From: Shinella sp. H4-D48
Lineage (GTDB): Bacteria > Pseudomonadota > Alphaproteobacteria > Rhizobiales > Rhizobiaceae
Direction: 5' to 3'
Length of the DNA: 64,000 nucleotides
NCBI RefSeq assembly: GCF_022637395.1
Contig: NZ_CP093339.1
Coordinates: 1 to 64,000, forward strand
Made by a program: the position numbers and the translations under genes. Each line of letters begins with the position of its first letter. Position 1 is the stretch's first letter. The notes below the pieces were generated by a model. That model was not told where the DNA came from. It did no database searches and saw nothing but the letters and a program-made list of their open reading frames with translations. Shown in pieces: positions 7,402 to 15,251 of this stretch.

Positions 7402-8949
7402 TCAGACCGCAGGCTTGCGATGCAGCGTGGCCTGCTCATAGGCGTAGGCGAGGTCGATGATCTTCGCGTCATCCCATTGCCGGGCGAGGAAGATAAGTTC
7501 GAACGGAGCGCCCGACGCATAGTAGCCGGCGGGCACGGTGATGCCGGGAATGCCGGCAATGTTGAGCTCGCCCACCGTGGTTTCCTTGATCGCGTCGCCC
7601 GAATGCAGGCCGGGCAATTCGCAAAGCATCTGCGGATAGGCGAGCGCGTCGAGCTGGTGGCGGGTGAAGACCTCATCGATAAGCCTGAGATAGGTTTCCT
7701 TGAGGGCGGCGAATTCCGGCATGGCCGGCGGCACGGCCGGTGCCTTCACCGCTTCCAGGAAGTCCGGCAGTTCGTTGAGGTAGCCGAGGATCGCGCCAAT
7801 GGCGAGCGGGTTTTCTGCGCTGGTCGCCGCGGTGAACTCTTCCCAGCTTTTCAGTGCTGCCTTGGGGCCAAGACGGCGCAGGTAGCAGGTGATGTCATAG
7901 GGCAGGGATTCCAGCCCGCGCCCGTCGAAGAACGGCGTGCCGGGCGTGATCTGCCGGTAGGTGTTGAAATCCGTGTCGGCGAAGGGATCCTCGATCAGGA
8001 TGGCACCGGCGGCTATCAACTCGCCCTTCGCACGCTCGTAGAGCGCGGCCGTCTCATCGGAGAGCGCGTCCTTGCGCCAGCCGGGTCCATAAAGCCCGAT
8101 CCGCTTGCCCTTGAGGGCGTCCCGCGAGAGATTGACGGCAAAACCGCCCGGCGGAATGTGCCCGATCGAAGCGAGCGTCTTGGGATCTTCGCAGGTGAAG
8201 CCGGCAATGGCGTCGAGGCAAAGAGCGGCGTCGGCGACCGTGCGGGCAATCGGCCCGACAACGTCGCGGTTGCTGGAAAGCGGAACGACGCCCGTATTCG
8301 GCACCATGCCGATGGTTGGTTTGATGCCGACGAGGCCCTGGGCGGAGGCAGGGTTCTGGATCGAGCCGCCAGTTTCTTCCGCAAGGCCGACAAGGCACAT
8401 ATGCGCAGCCACGGCGCTTGCAGTCCCCGCGCTCGATCCGCCCGGTGCGCGCTCCTCGATGGCGACGTTGATCGTCGGTCCCGCCCAGCTGTCATTGGCG
8501 TGCGTGCCGGTCCAGCTGAGGATCGGCACATTCGTCTTGCCGAGGATCACGGCGCCGGCGGCCTTCATGCGCGCCGCCACCGGGGCGTCCCGCTCGGGGA
8601 AGAGATCGACACCGCCGGTGCCCGAATAGAGGAGGCGCCAGCCCGCCGTGGTCGGATATCCAACCATATCGACAGTGTCCTTGATGACGACGGGGATGCC
8701 GGCCAGGGGCCCGAGCGCTTCGCCAGCCGCGCGGCGGCGGTCGATCTCACGCGCTTGTTCCAGGGCGTCGTCGCAAGGGAAGATCACGGCATTGTACTTG
8801 CCGTTCAGCCTCTCGACCTGGGCCAGTGAGGCGCGCGCGAGATCTTCGGAAGTCAGCGTGCCGGCCGCGAAGGCCGCCTGCACCTGCGCTATGGTGAGGC
8901 TGCCGAGATCGGCAAGAAGATCGGGGACGATTCTGGCAGAGGCGGTCAT
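7402..8949 (-). CDS. Amidase-signature family amidase
   Basis: A protein of 515 residues from the ATG at 8949, which has AAGGA seven bases upstream. It shows the Ser-cisSer-Lys layout of amidase-signature hydrolases: Lys90 in GIPVVIKDTVDM, the GGSSAGTA segment at ~170-177, and the nucleophile Ser196 in ETGGSIQNPAS. GLVGIKPTIGMVP and RDVVGPIARTVADAAL follow, as in the family. It would hydrolyse an amide to acid and ammonia in the cytoplasm. It is unrelated in fold to the nitrilase-type AmiE of Pseudomonas but is adjacent to amiC and amiR, so the pathway logic is the same. The exact substrate is not readable; GatA is unlikely because no gatB or gatC is present. Confidence 0.85.
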   Translation of the reverse strand: MTASARIVPDLLADLGSLTIAQVQAAFAAGTLTSEDLARASLAQVERLNGKYNAVIFPCDDALEQAREIDRRRAAGEALGPLAGIPVVIKDTVDMVGYPTTAGWRLLYSGTGGVDLFPERDAPVAARMKAAGAVILGKTNVPILSWTGTHANDSWAGPTINVAIEERAPGGSSAGTASAVAAHMCLVGLAEETGGSIQNPASAQGLVGIKPTIGMVPNTGVVPLSSNRDVVGPIARTVADAALCLDAIAGFTCEDPKTLASIGHIPPGGFAVNLSRDALKGKRIGLYGPGWRKDALSDETAALYERAKGELIAAGAILIEDPFADTDFNTYRQITPGTPFFDGRGLESLPYDITCYLRRLGPKAALKSWEEFTAATSAENPLAIGAILGYLNELPDFLEAVKAPAVPPAMPEFAALKETYLRLIDEVFTRHQLDALAYPQMLCELPGLHSGDAIKETTVGELNIAGIPGITVPAGYYASGAPFELIFLARQWDDAKIIDLAYAYEQATLHRKPAV

Positions 8950-9405
8950 GATGGGTCCTTTCCGCGCGAGACAAGCGCATGGGGCATCCGGAGCGGTGCT
9001 CCGGCTGCGCAAGATGGACCGCAACAGGCGCGACGCGCGCCTTTGGCAGGACGCACAGCATCGACGGTTGCGGAATGATTGTCTGACGTCCTTGTCAGGA
9101 GGAGGATCGGCTTGCGTCCCCGTGGGTGGGGCAGATGCGCCTTGCCGTGACCGTGGCCTTGCGGCATCGCCGGAACGGGCAAGGGGACGGTCGAAGAGAG
9201 TGTGCGACGACTGCGAATGTCCGTCAAGGTGGATTCTTGCCGGACACCCCGCAACCCCACCGCGTTTGGCCGATGCGCTTCACCCGGTGCGCGACGACAT
9301 TGAAAAAGCGGTCTGTCCCCGGTTGGATTACGCCCGTTCTGGTCTATGTTCACAATCCGATACAGACCCGGCCGGAGCAAAGCGGGTGAAACAGGAGGAG
9401 GCGAG
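8950..9405. other. Intergenic region between amidase and aldolase genes
   Basis: The 456-bp region holds the divergent control regions of the amidase (minus) and the aldolase (plus). It contains the hexaloop dyad at 9083-9098 and, on the amidase side, a 7-bp perfect hairpin close to position 8990 without a T-run. A weak sigma-70-like pair, TTGGAT (9323) and TATGTT (9345) with 16-base spacing, lies before the aldolase. No convincing gene was seen. Confidence 0.45.
9083..9098 (-). promoter_or_regulatory. Hexaloop hairpin CTGAC-AAGGAC-GTCAG in the amidase leader
   Basis: This element is nearly identical to the one before urtA (5283-5298). The stem is the same, and the loop AAGGAC keeps A1 and G4 and differs only at loop position 5. 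It lies about 134 bases upstream of the amidase ATG. Recurrence of the same element before two genes flanking amiCR supports a shared regulator, either AmiR acting on RNA or a DNA-binding protein. I could not find a clear terminator with a T-run downstream of it. Confidence 0.5.
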
Positions 9406-10302
9406 ATGACCGATCCGAAGATGATGTCCCAGATGGAAGGCAAGCCGGGATTTATCGCCGCGCTCGACCAGAGCGGCGGCTCGACGCCGGGGGCGCTGAA
9501 GCTCTACGGCATTGCCGAGACCGACTATGACGGCGACGAGGCGATGTTCCGCCTGATGCATGAGATGCGTGTGCGCATCATGACCGCACCGGCCTTTTCC
9601 GGTGACCGGGTGATCGGCGCGATCCTGTTCGAAAAGACGATGGATGGCGAAGCGGGCGGCAAGCCGGTGCCGACCTATCTGTGGGAAGACCGCGGCGTCG
9701 TGCCATTCCTGAAAGTCGACAAGGGTCTTGCGGCGGAAGAGAACGGCGCACAGATACTGAAGCCGATGCCCGACCTCGACGCACTGCTGAAGCGCGCGAG
9801 CGCAAAGGGCGTCTTCGGCACCAAGATGCGCTCTGTCATAGCGAGGGACGACAGGGCCGGTGTGGGCGCTGTCGTGCGCCAGCAGTTCGAAATCGGCCGG
9901 CAGATTCTCGATCACGGCCTCATCCCGATCATCGAGCCGGAAGTCTCCATCGGCAGTCCGAGCAAGCAGGAGGCGGAAGCGCGCCTGCGCGACGAACTCG
10001 CCCGCGAGCTGGACGCGCTGCCGGCGGGAACACGGGTTTTCCTCAAGCTCACCCTTCCCACCCAGGCGGATTTCTACAGGCCGTTGGTCGAGCACAAGGC
10101 CGTTGCGCGGGTCGTGGCACTTTCGGGTGGCTACAGCCGCGCGGATGCCTGCGAAAAGCTCAGCCGCAACCACGGCGTGATCGCCAGCTTCTCCCGCGCG
10201 CTGACGGAAGACCTGCGCGTGACGATGGACGACCCGACGTTCAATGCGAGCCTCGGCAAGACGATCGAGGAAATCTACGCGGCGAGCGTCAACAAGGCCT
10301 GA
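9406..10302 (+). CDS. fda: Class I fructose-bisphosphate aldolase
   Basis: A protein of 298 residues from the ATG at 9406, with AGGAGG upstream. It resembles the ~296-residue bacterial class I aldolases: FIAALDQSGGSTPGALKLYG at the start, ILFEKTMDGEAGGKPVP, then GTKMRSVIARDD and a central IIEPEVSI. A Lys in FLKLTLP fits the Schiff-base residue. Known reaction of the family: reversible cleavage of fructose 1,6-bisphosphate to dihydroxyacetone phosphate and glyceraldehyde 3-phosphate, metal-independent. A LysR gene follows 47 bp downstream. The gene is transcribed away from the amidase and is probably an independent unit. Confidence 0.85.
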   Translation: MTDPKMMSQMEGKPGFIAALDQSGGSTPGALKLYGIAETDYDGDEAMFRLMHEMRVRIMTAPAFSGDRVIGAILFEKTMDGEAGGKPVPTYLWEDRGVVPFLKVDKGLAAEENGAQILKPMPDLDALLKRASAKGVFGTKMRSVIARDDRAGVGAVVRQQFEIGRQILDHGLIPIIEPEVSIGSPSKQEAEARLRDELARELDALPAGTRVFLKLTLPTQADFYRPLVEHKAVARVVALSGGYSRADACEKLSRNHGVIASFSRALTEDLRVTMDDPTFNASLGKTIEEIYAASVNKA

Positions 10303-10349
10303 CCGCGCTTTGACGCGCCCCGTTGCGCTATTTATGACGGGGCGAGGGG

Positions 10350-11270
10350 GTGACGGTGAGCATGGTTTCCAATCGCAACGAGCTATCCGATCTGGCGGTG
10401 TTCCTTCAGATCGTCCGCAGCCGAAGCTTCCGCAAGGCCGCTGACCAGCTTGAAATATCCGTGTCCGCCCTCAGCCACCGCATGAAGGCGCTGGAGGGGC
10501 GGCTCGGCGTACGGCTCCTGAACCGGACGAGCCGGAGCGTTTCCCCGACAGCCGCTGGATCGGCGCTGGCCGAGAAGGTCGCGGCCGGTCTCGATCTTAT
10601 CACAAGCGGGCTGGAGGAATTGCAGGGCCGCTTCAGCGGCATTGCCGGCAGCGTGCGCATCAACGTCTTGCGCGATGCCGTCGACCTGCTGCTGACGCCG
10701 GTGCTGCCGCTGTTTCGCGAGCGCTATCCCAATATCGAGCTGGAGATCGCCTCCGAGGATTCCTTCGTTGACGTCACGGCGGAGGGTTTCGATGCGGGCT
10801 TGCGTTACGCCGGCACCATTCCCGAGGACATGATCGCCGTGCCGGTCACGGAGCCGCTGAACTGGGTCGCGGTGGCCTCGCCGGCCTATCTTGCCCGCTC
10901 GGGACGACCCTCCAAGCCCGAGGACCTGCTGTCGCACAACTGTATCCGCATTCGAACCGGGCGCGGGCAAATCTATCACTGGGAGTTCGAGCGTGGCGAG
11001 GACAAGCGGCAGATCGATGTGCCCGGCGCGCTGATATCGGGCTCGACAGATGTCTCCGTGTCGGCGGCGCTGTCGGGCATCGGTATCGCCTATTGCCTGG
11101 AAAAGGTGGCCGAGCCGCATCTGCGGACCGGGCGGCTGGAGCGGGCGGTGCCGGACTGGTCGTCGCTCGGACCTCCGCTCGCTTTCTACTATTCCAGCCG
11201 CCGGCAGGTGCCCTACGGTTTGCAGGCGCTGATACAGACCATCCGCGAAGTGCAGCCGCGTCATCGTTGA
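10350..11270 (+). CDS. LysR-family transcriptional regulator
   Basis: About 306 residues from the GTG at 10350; an ATG four codons later (10362) is equally possible. The N-terminal winged helix-turn-helix reads AVFLQIVRSRSFRKAADQLE and ISVSALSHRMKALEGRLGVR. A LysR substrate-binding domain with GFDAGLRYAGTIPEDMIAV and a C-terminal YYSSRRQVPYGLQALIQTIR follow. It belongs to the branch whose members often regulate adjacent oxidoreductase genes. The neighbours are an aldolase upstream and two aldo-keto reductases downstream on the same strand, and these are possible targets. The effector is unknown. Confidence 0.85.
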   Translation: MTVSMVSNRNELSDLAVFLQIVRSRSFRKAADQLEISVSALSHRMKALEGRLGVRLLNRTSRSVSPTAAGSALAEKVAAGLDLITSGLEELQGRFSGIAGSVRINVLRDAVDLLLTPVLPLFRERYPNIELEIASEDSFVDVTAEGFDAGLRYAGTIPEDMIAVPVTEPLNWVAVASPAYLARSGRPSKPEDLLSHNCIRIRTGRGQIYHWEFERGEDKRQIDVPGALISGSTDVSVSAALSGIGIAYCLEKVAEPHLRTGRLERAVPDWSSLGPPLAFYYSSRRQVPYGLQALIQTIREVQPRHR

Positions 11271-11395
11271 ACCTGGCTCAATGATCCGTTGAGCGATAGG
11301 TCATTGATGCAATGATCGCGACCGCGTACCCCTGATGCCGTAGTGCCGGAATGCCGGAGCCCGGTCCCGTCCGGCTGAAATGCAAAGGAGACAGC

Positions 11396-12421
11396 ATGTA
11401 TCTCGCCAATCCCAACCGCTACGACGGCACCGAATATCGCCGCAGCGGAAACGCCGGTCTCCGCCTGCCGCCGATTTCGCTCGGCCTCTGGCACAATTTC
11501 GGCGGCATCGACCTGTTCGAGACCGGCCGCAGCGTCGTGCGGCGCGCCTTCGACCGTGGCGTCACGCATTTCGATCTTGCCAACAATTACGGCCCGCCGC
11601 CCGGCTCGGCTGAGGAAAATTTCGGCGTCATCCTGAAGAAGGATTTCCGTCATCACCGCGACGAACTCGTCATCTCGTCCAAGGCGGGCTGGGAAATGTG
11701 GGATGGCCCCTATGGCCGCGGCGGCTCGCGCAAGCACCTGCTGGCGTCTCTCGATCAAAGCCTCCAGCGCATGGGGCTTGACTATGTCGACATCTTCTAT
11801 TCCCACCGCCCGACGGAAGACGTGCCGCTCGAGGAAACGATGGGCGCGCTGATCCAGATGGTGCATCAGGGCAAGGCGCTCTATGTCGGCCTGTCTTCCT
11901 ACGGGCCGGAGCGCACCCGCGCGGCCGAGCGCATCCTGCGTGCCGAAGGCGTGCCGCTGCTGATCCACCAGCCGTCGTACTCCATGCTCAACCGCTGGAT
12001 CGAGAACGGCCTGCTCGATACGCTCGGCGACCTCGGCGTCGGCTGCATCGCCTTCTCGCCACTCGCGCAGGGACTGCTCACGTCCAAATATCTCAACGGT
12101 GTCCCGCAGGATGCGCGTGCCGCTCGCGCCGGCTCCTTTGACGAGGCGCTGCTGAGCGAGGGCAACCTTGCCCGTGTGCGGGCGCTGAACGAGATCGCCA
12201 AGCGCCGTGGCCAGTCGCTGGCACAGATGGCGATCGCCTGGGTGCTGCGGGATGCGCGCGTGACGTCGACCCTGATTGGTGCACGAAATGTCGCCCAGCT
12301 CGACGATTCGCTTGACGCGCTGAACAAGCTCGCTTTCAGCGACGAGGAACTGAAGGAGATCGATACTCACGCCACGGAAGGCGGCATCGATCTCTGGCGT
12401 GACATGATCAGCGCAAAATGA
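11396..12421 (+). CDS. gpr: L-glyceraldehyde 3-phosphate reductase-type aldo-keto reductase
   Basis: A protein of 341 residues from the ATG at 11396 after AAGGAG. It aligns by eye with E. coli YghZ along its length: YLANPNRYDGTEYRRSGNAG, LPPISLGLWHNFGG, THFDLANNYGPPPGSAEENF, FYSHRPTEDVPLEETM and IHQPSYSMLNRWIE. The AKR tetrad is visible (Asp and Tyr in FDLANNYG, Lys in ISSKAGW, His in FYSHR). Known activity of YghZ is NADPH-dependent reduction of L-glyceraldehyde 3-phosphate and methylglyoxal. The 125 bp before it contain three CAATGA motifs (one inverted) that may be a regulator site. A second reductase follows 66 bp later. Confidence 0.85.
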   Translation: MYLANPNRYDGTEYRRSGNAGLRLPPISLGLWHNFGGIDLFETGRSVVRRAFDRGVTHFDLANNYGPPPGSAEENFGVILKKDFRHHRDELVISSKAGWEMWDGPYGRGGSRKHLLASLDQSLQRMGLDYVDIFYSHRPTEDVPLEETMGALIQMVHQGKALYVGLSSYGPERTRAAERILRAEGVPLLIHQPSYSMLNRWIENGLLDTLGDLGVGCIAFSPLAQGLLTSKYLNGVPQDARAARAGSFDEALLSEGNLARVRALNEIAKRRGQSLAQMAIAWVLRDARVTSTLIGARNVAQLDDSLDALNKLAFSDEELKEIDTHATEGGIDLWRDMISAK

Positions 12422-12487
12422 TGCTGGTCTGAAACAAAGCCTGCGCCGAGCGCGGCGGAGGCTCTGCAATCTTAAGGGAGAAGGCGA

Positions 12488-13549
12488 ATGGAATATCGGC
12501 AGCTTGGCCGCTCCGGCCTCAAGGTTTCGGCAATCACCATGGGCACCATGACCTTCGGGGGCGTGGGCTGGGCGAAAACGGTGGGCGATCTCGGCGTCGC
12601 CGATGCGCGCCGTCTCGTGGACCTCTGCGTCGATGCCGGTGTCAATCTTATCGATACGGCAGATGCCTATTCGCAGGGCGTGTGCGAGGAAATCCTCGGC
12701 GAGATCATCGGCGGCCCGCGCAGGAGCGGCGTCCTGATCGCCACCAAGGCCCGCTTTCCGATGGGCGATGGCCCAAACGACCGCGGCCTGTCGCGCCAGC
12801 ACCTCATCGCCGCCTGCGAGGCGAGCCTGAAGCGCATGAAGACCGACGTGATCGATCTCTACCAGGTGCATGAATGGGATGGCCTGACGCCGCTGGAAGA
12901 GACCATGGAAGCGCTCGATACGCTCGTGCGCCAGGGCAAGGTGCGCTATATCGGCTGCTCGAATTTCTCCGGCTGGCACATCATGAAGGCGCTCGGCGTG
13001 TCCGAGCGCGACCGCTATCAGCGGTTCGTGAGCCAGCAGATCCACTACACGCTGGAGAGCCGCGACGCCGAAAACGAGCTCGTTCCCGTCAGCATCGACC
13101 AGGGCCTCGGCATCCTCGTCTGGAGCCCGCTCGCCGGTGGACTTCTCTCCGGCAAGCATCGCCGCGATCAGGGTGCGCCGGAGGGCACGCGCCAGTTCGC
13201 CGGCTGGACGGAACCGCCGATCCGCGATGAAAACCGCCTCTGGTCCATCGTCGAGACGCTGGTCGCCATTGCCGGTGAGCGTGGTGTGTCGGCCGCGCAG
13301 GTGGCGCTCGCCTGGCTGCTTGGCCGCAAGGGCGTGACATCCGTCATCATCGGCGGGCGCACCGAGGCGCAGTTCAGGGATAACCTCGCCGCTGCCGAGC
13401 TGAAGCTGAGCGACGAGGAGCGCAGTCGGCTCGATCAGGTCAGCCAGCCCTGGCTGCAATATCCGTACTGGCACCAGAGAAACACGGCCAACGACCGCCT
13501 GAGCGAGGCCGATCTCAGCCTCATCGCTCCCTATCTGAACGGCGCTTGA
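12488..13549 (+). CDS. Aldo-keto reductase
   Basis: A protein of 353 residues from the ATG at 12488 with GGGAGAAGG upstream. It is a classical AKR barrel: MEYRQLGRSGLKVSAITMGT at the start, LIDTADAYSQGVCEEILGE with the Asp/Tyr pair, ATKARFPMG with Lys, YQVHEWDG with His, and VIIGGRTEAQFRDNL for the cofactor phosphate site. The aldehyde or ketone substrate is not evident. Tandem placement with the YghZ-like gene suggests joint expression and a shared sugar- or aldehyde-reduction role. It is closest in style to the YajO/Tas group. Confidence 0.82.
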   Translation: MEYRQLGRSGLKVSAITMGTMTFGGVGWAKTVGDLGVADARRLVDLCVDAGVNLIDTADAYSQGVCEEILGEIIGGPRRSGVLIATKARFPMGDGPNDRGLSRQHLIAACEASLKRMKTDVIDLYQVHEWDGLTPLEETMEALDTLVRQGKVRYIGCSNFSGWHIMKALGVSERDRYQRFVSQQIHYTLESRDAENELVPVSIDQGLGILVWSPLAGGLLSGKHRRDQGAPEGTRQFAGWTEPPIRDENRLWSIVETLVAIAGERGVSAAQVALAWLLGRKGVTSVIIGGRTEAQFRDNLAAAELKLSDEERSRLDQVSQPWLQYPYWHQRNTANDRLSEADLSLIAPYLNGA

Positions 13550-13599
13550 CCACGAAGGACGATCCCGTGCGGCGGCAGGTCACAATGACGTCGCACGGA

Positions 13600-14169
13600 T
13601 CACCAACCGTTCGAAGCGGTCGGCCCGGCATCTTCCAGTCTGGCGGCGATGGCGCCGACTACGTCGTCCAGCGGTGCGTCGATGTCCACGGTGACAGCGC
13701 TCTCGTCGGCCTCGGGCGGCTCGAGCGCCGAGAACTGGCTGTCGATGAGGCTGGTGGGCATGAAATGGCCGGAGCGGGCGCCCATGCGTCTGGCGATGAG
13801 TTCGCGGCTGCCGGCGAGGTGCACGAAGATCACGGGCGCGCCGGCCTGCGCGCGGATATGGTCGCGGTAGCGGCGTTTCAGCGCTGAGCAGCCGATGATC
13901 AGGGTGCCCTGCGGGTTCGCCAGCCTTTGTCCGACGAGGGTCAGCCATGGCCACCGATCCTCGTCCGTCAGCGGTTCGCCGCGACTCATCTTTTCTATAT
14001 TTGCCGGCGGATGCAGGTCGTCGCCGTCGAGATAGACGGCGCCCAGACGCGCGGCCAGTGCGGCGCCGACGGCGGATTTGCCAGAGCCGGCGACGCCCAT
14101 GAGGACGAGGCGCCGGGGCGTTTCAGAGTGAGGCCGTGATGCCGCCGTCGACATAGAGCGTGTGTCCAT
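13600..14169 (-). CDS. gntK: Gluconokinase
   Basis: A GntK-type kinase of 189 residues (184 if the ATG at 14154 is used). The P-loop is MGVAGSGKSAVG, followed by YLDGDDLHPPANIEKMSRGE, PLTDEDRWPWL and CSALKRRYRDHIR, all typical of gluconokinase. Reaction: D-gluconate + ATP to 6-phosphogluconate, feeding the Entner-Doudoroff or pentose phosphate routes. The start lies inside the upstream gluconate dehydrogenase gene (47-base overlap). A start after the overlap would remove the first beta strand, so the overlap appears real. Neither candidate start has a strong ribosome site, fitting translational coupling. Confidence 0.88.
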   Translation of the reverse strand: MDTRSMSTAASRPHSETPRRLVLMGVAGSGKSAVGAALAARLGAVYLDGDDLHPPANIEKMSRGEPLTDEDRWPWLTLVGQRLANPQGTLIIGCSALKRRYRDHIRAQAGAPVIFVHLAGSRELIARRMGARSGHFMPTSLIDSQFSALEPPEADESAVTVDIDAPLDDVVGAIAARLEDAGPTASNGW

Positions 14170-14878
14170 TCACAAAAGAGGATGCGTTCGAGGCAAGGAA
14201 GATGCAGGCGCCGACAAGTTCCTCGACCTTACCCCAGCGCCCGGCCGGCGTACGCTTTTCCAGCCAGGTGGAGAAGGCCTCGTCGGCGACGAGGGCCGCA
14301 TTCAGCGGCGTATCGAAATAGCCGGGCGCGATGGCGTTGCATTGCAGACCGTATCGGGCCCAATCGGTCGCCATGCCCTTTGTGAGGTTGCCGACCGCCC
14401 CCTTCGTGGCGGTGTAAGGCGCAATGCCGGGACGCGCGAGCGCGGTCTGGACGCTGGCGATATTGATGATCTTGCCAGCGCCGCGCGCGATCATATGGCG
14501 GGCGACGGCCTGCCCGACATTGAACACGCTGGAAATGTTGGTCTTCAGCAGCCGTTCGAAGGCGTCGGCGGGAAAGTCCTCCAGCGGCCCGCGATGCTGC
14601 ATGCCGGCATTATTGACGAGGATATCGATCGGGCCGACTTTCGCTTCGAAACCATCGATTGCGGCGCGCACCGCCGCATGATCCGTGGCATCGAAGGCAA
14701 GCGTGCGACTTGTGCCGATCTCACTGGCCGCCGCAGCGAGCTTGGTCTCATCACGGCCGTTGAGCACGACTTCGGCGCCCGCGGCAGCTAGGCCCCGCGC
14801 CAGCGCCAGGCCGATGCCCTGAGAGGAACCCGTCACGAGCGCGCGTTTGCCCGTGAGGTCGAAGAGTTGGATGCTCAT
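14123..14878 (-). CDS. idnO: Gluconate 5-dehydrogenase-type SDR
   Basis: A classical short-chain dehydrogenase of 251 residues from the ATG at 14878. The Rossmann motif is TGSSQGIGLALARGL, followed by NNAGMQHRGPLEDF, the catalytic set IASVQT...YTATKGAVGNL, and a C-terminal NGHTLYVDGGITASL. The sequence and its coupling to gluconokinase fit IdnO/Gno, which interconverts 5-keto-D-gluconate and D-gluconate with NAD(P)H. Together the pair would channel 5-ketogluconate to 6-phosphogluconate. A divergent chemoreceptor gene lies beyond the 373-bp upstream region. Confidence 0.82.
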   Translation of the reverse strand: MSIQLFDLTGKRALVTGSSQGIGLALARGLAAAGAEVVLNGRDETKLAAAASEIGTSRTLAFDATDHAAVRAAIDGFEAKVGPIDILVNNAGMQHRGPLEDFPADAFERLLKTNISSVFNVGQAVARHMIARGAGKIINIASVQTALARPGIAPYTATKGAVGNLTKGMATDWARYGLQCNAIAPGYFDTPLNAALVADEAFSTWLEKRTPAGRWGKVEELVGACIFLASNASSFVNGHTLYVDGGITASL

Positions 14879-15251
14879 GGGCAAGTCCTTCAAGCCAATG
14901 CCTATGCGTAGCCAACGGCTCCACGTCGATCAAGCCACCCCGAGCGTATCGGTAACCTCTCGCGGTACCGGACAGCCGCTCCGGCACGCGAATTGCGGGA
15001 TCGCACAGCGCAAGAACAACCTATATTACATAATCTAAATATTTACCGGATCCGTTTAGAAGGGTGAAAGCTTTCTGCGGTGGCCGGCTGGTGCGTGACG
15101 CGCCGGGTTGCCGCGAAGGTGCTCAGGCGCTCTTTCCCTAAAGAGGCGGAAGTTTACCGATCAACCGCCACGGCATGATGCCCAGGCCCTTGATATCGAT
15201 GCACGCTGCGATGCTGCCGGCTGTGCTTCCTGAACGGGATGGGAAACAGGC
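14879..15251. other. Divergent promoter region, gluconate genes / chemoreceptor
   Basis: This 373-bp region separates idnO-gntK (minus) from a soluble chemoreceptor gene (plus). At 14947-14957 the sequence GTATCGGTAAC (GTTACCGATAC on the other strand) resembles GntR/IdnR-type LacI-family operators as I remember them. A nearby CGGTACCG palindrome lies at about 14963. An AT-rich block at about 15021-15050 could hold promoters. No gene is apparent. Confidence 0.35.

Noticed and set aside
7357-8829. A 490-codon plus-strand frame opposite the amidase gene
   Set aside because: The amidase catalytic motifs are on the minus strand, and the plus-strand product has no coherent fold.
11261-13474. A 737-codon open frame on the minus strand opposite two aldo-keto reductase genes
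   Set aside because: No recognisable motif and biased composition; the plus strand has complete AKR barrels with catalytic residues.
9406-14878. A single operon of all sugar genes between 9.4 and 14.9 kb
   Set aside because: The gluconokinase and dehydrogenase genes are on the opposite strand, and the LysR gene is separated from the reductases by 125 bp with its own repeat motifs.
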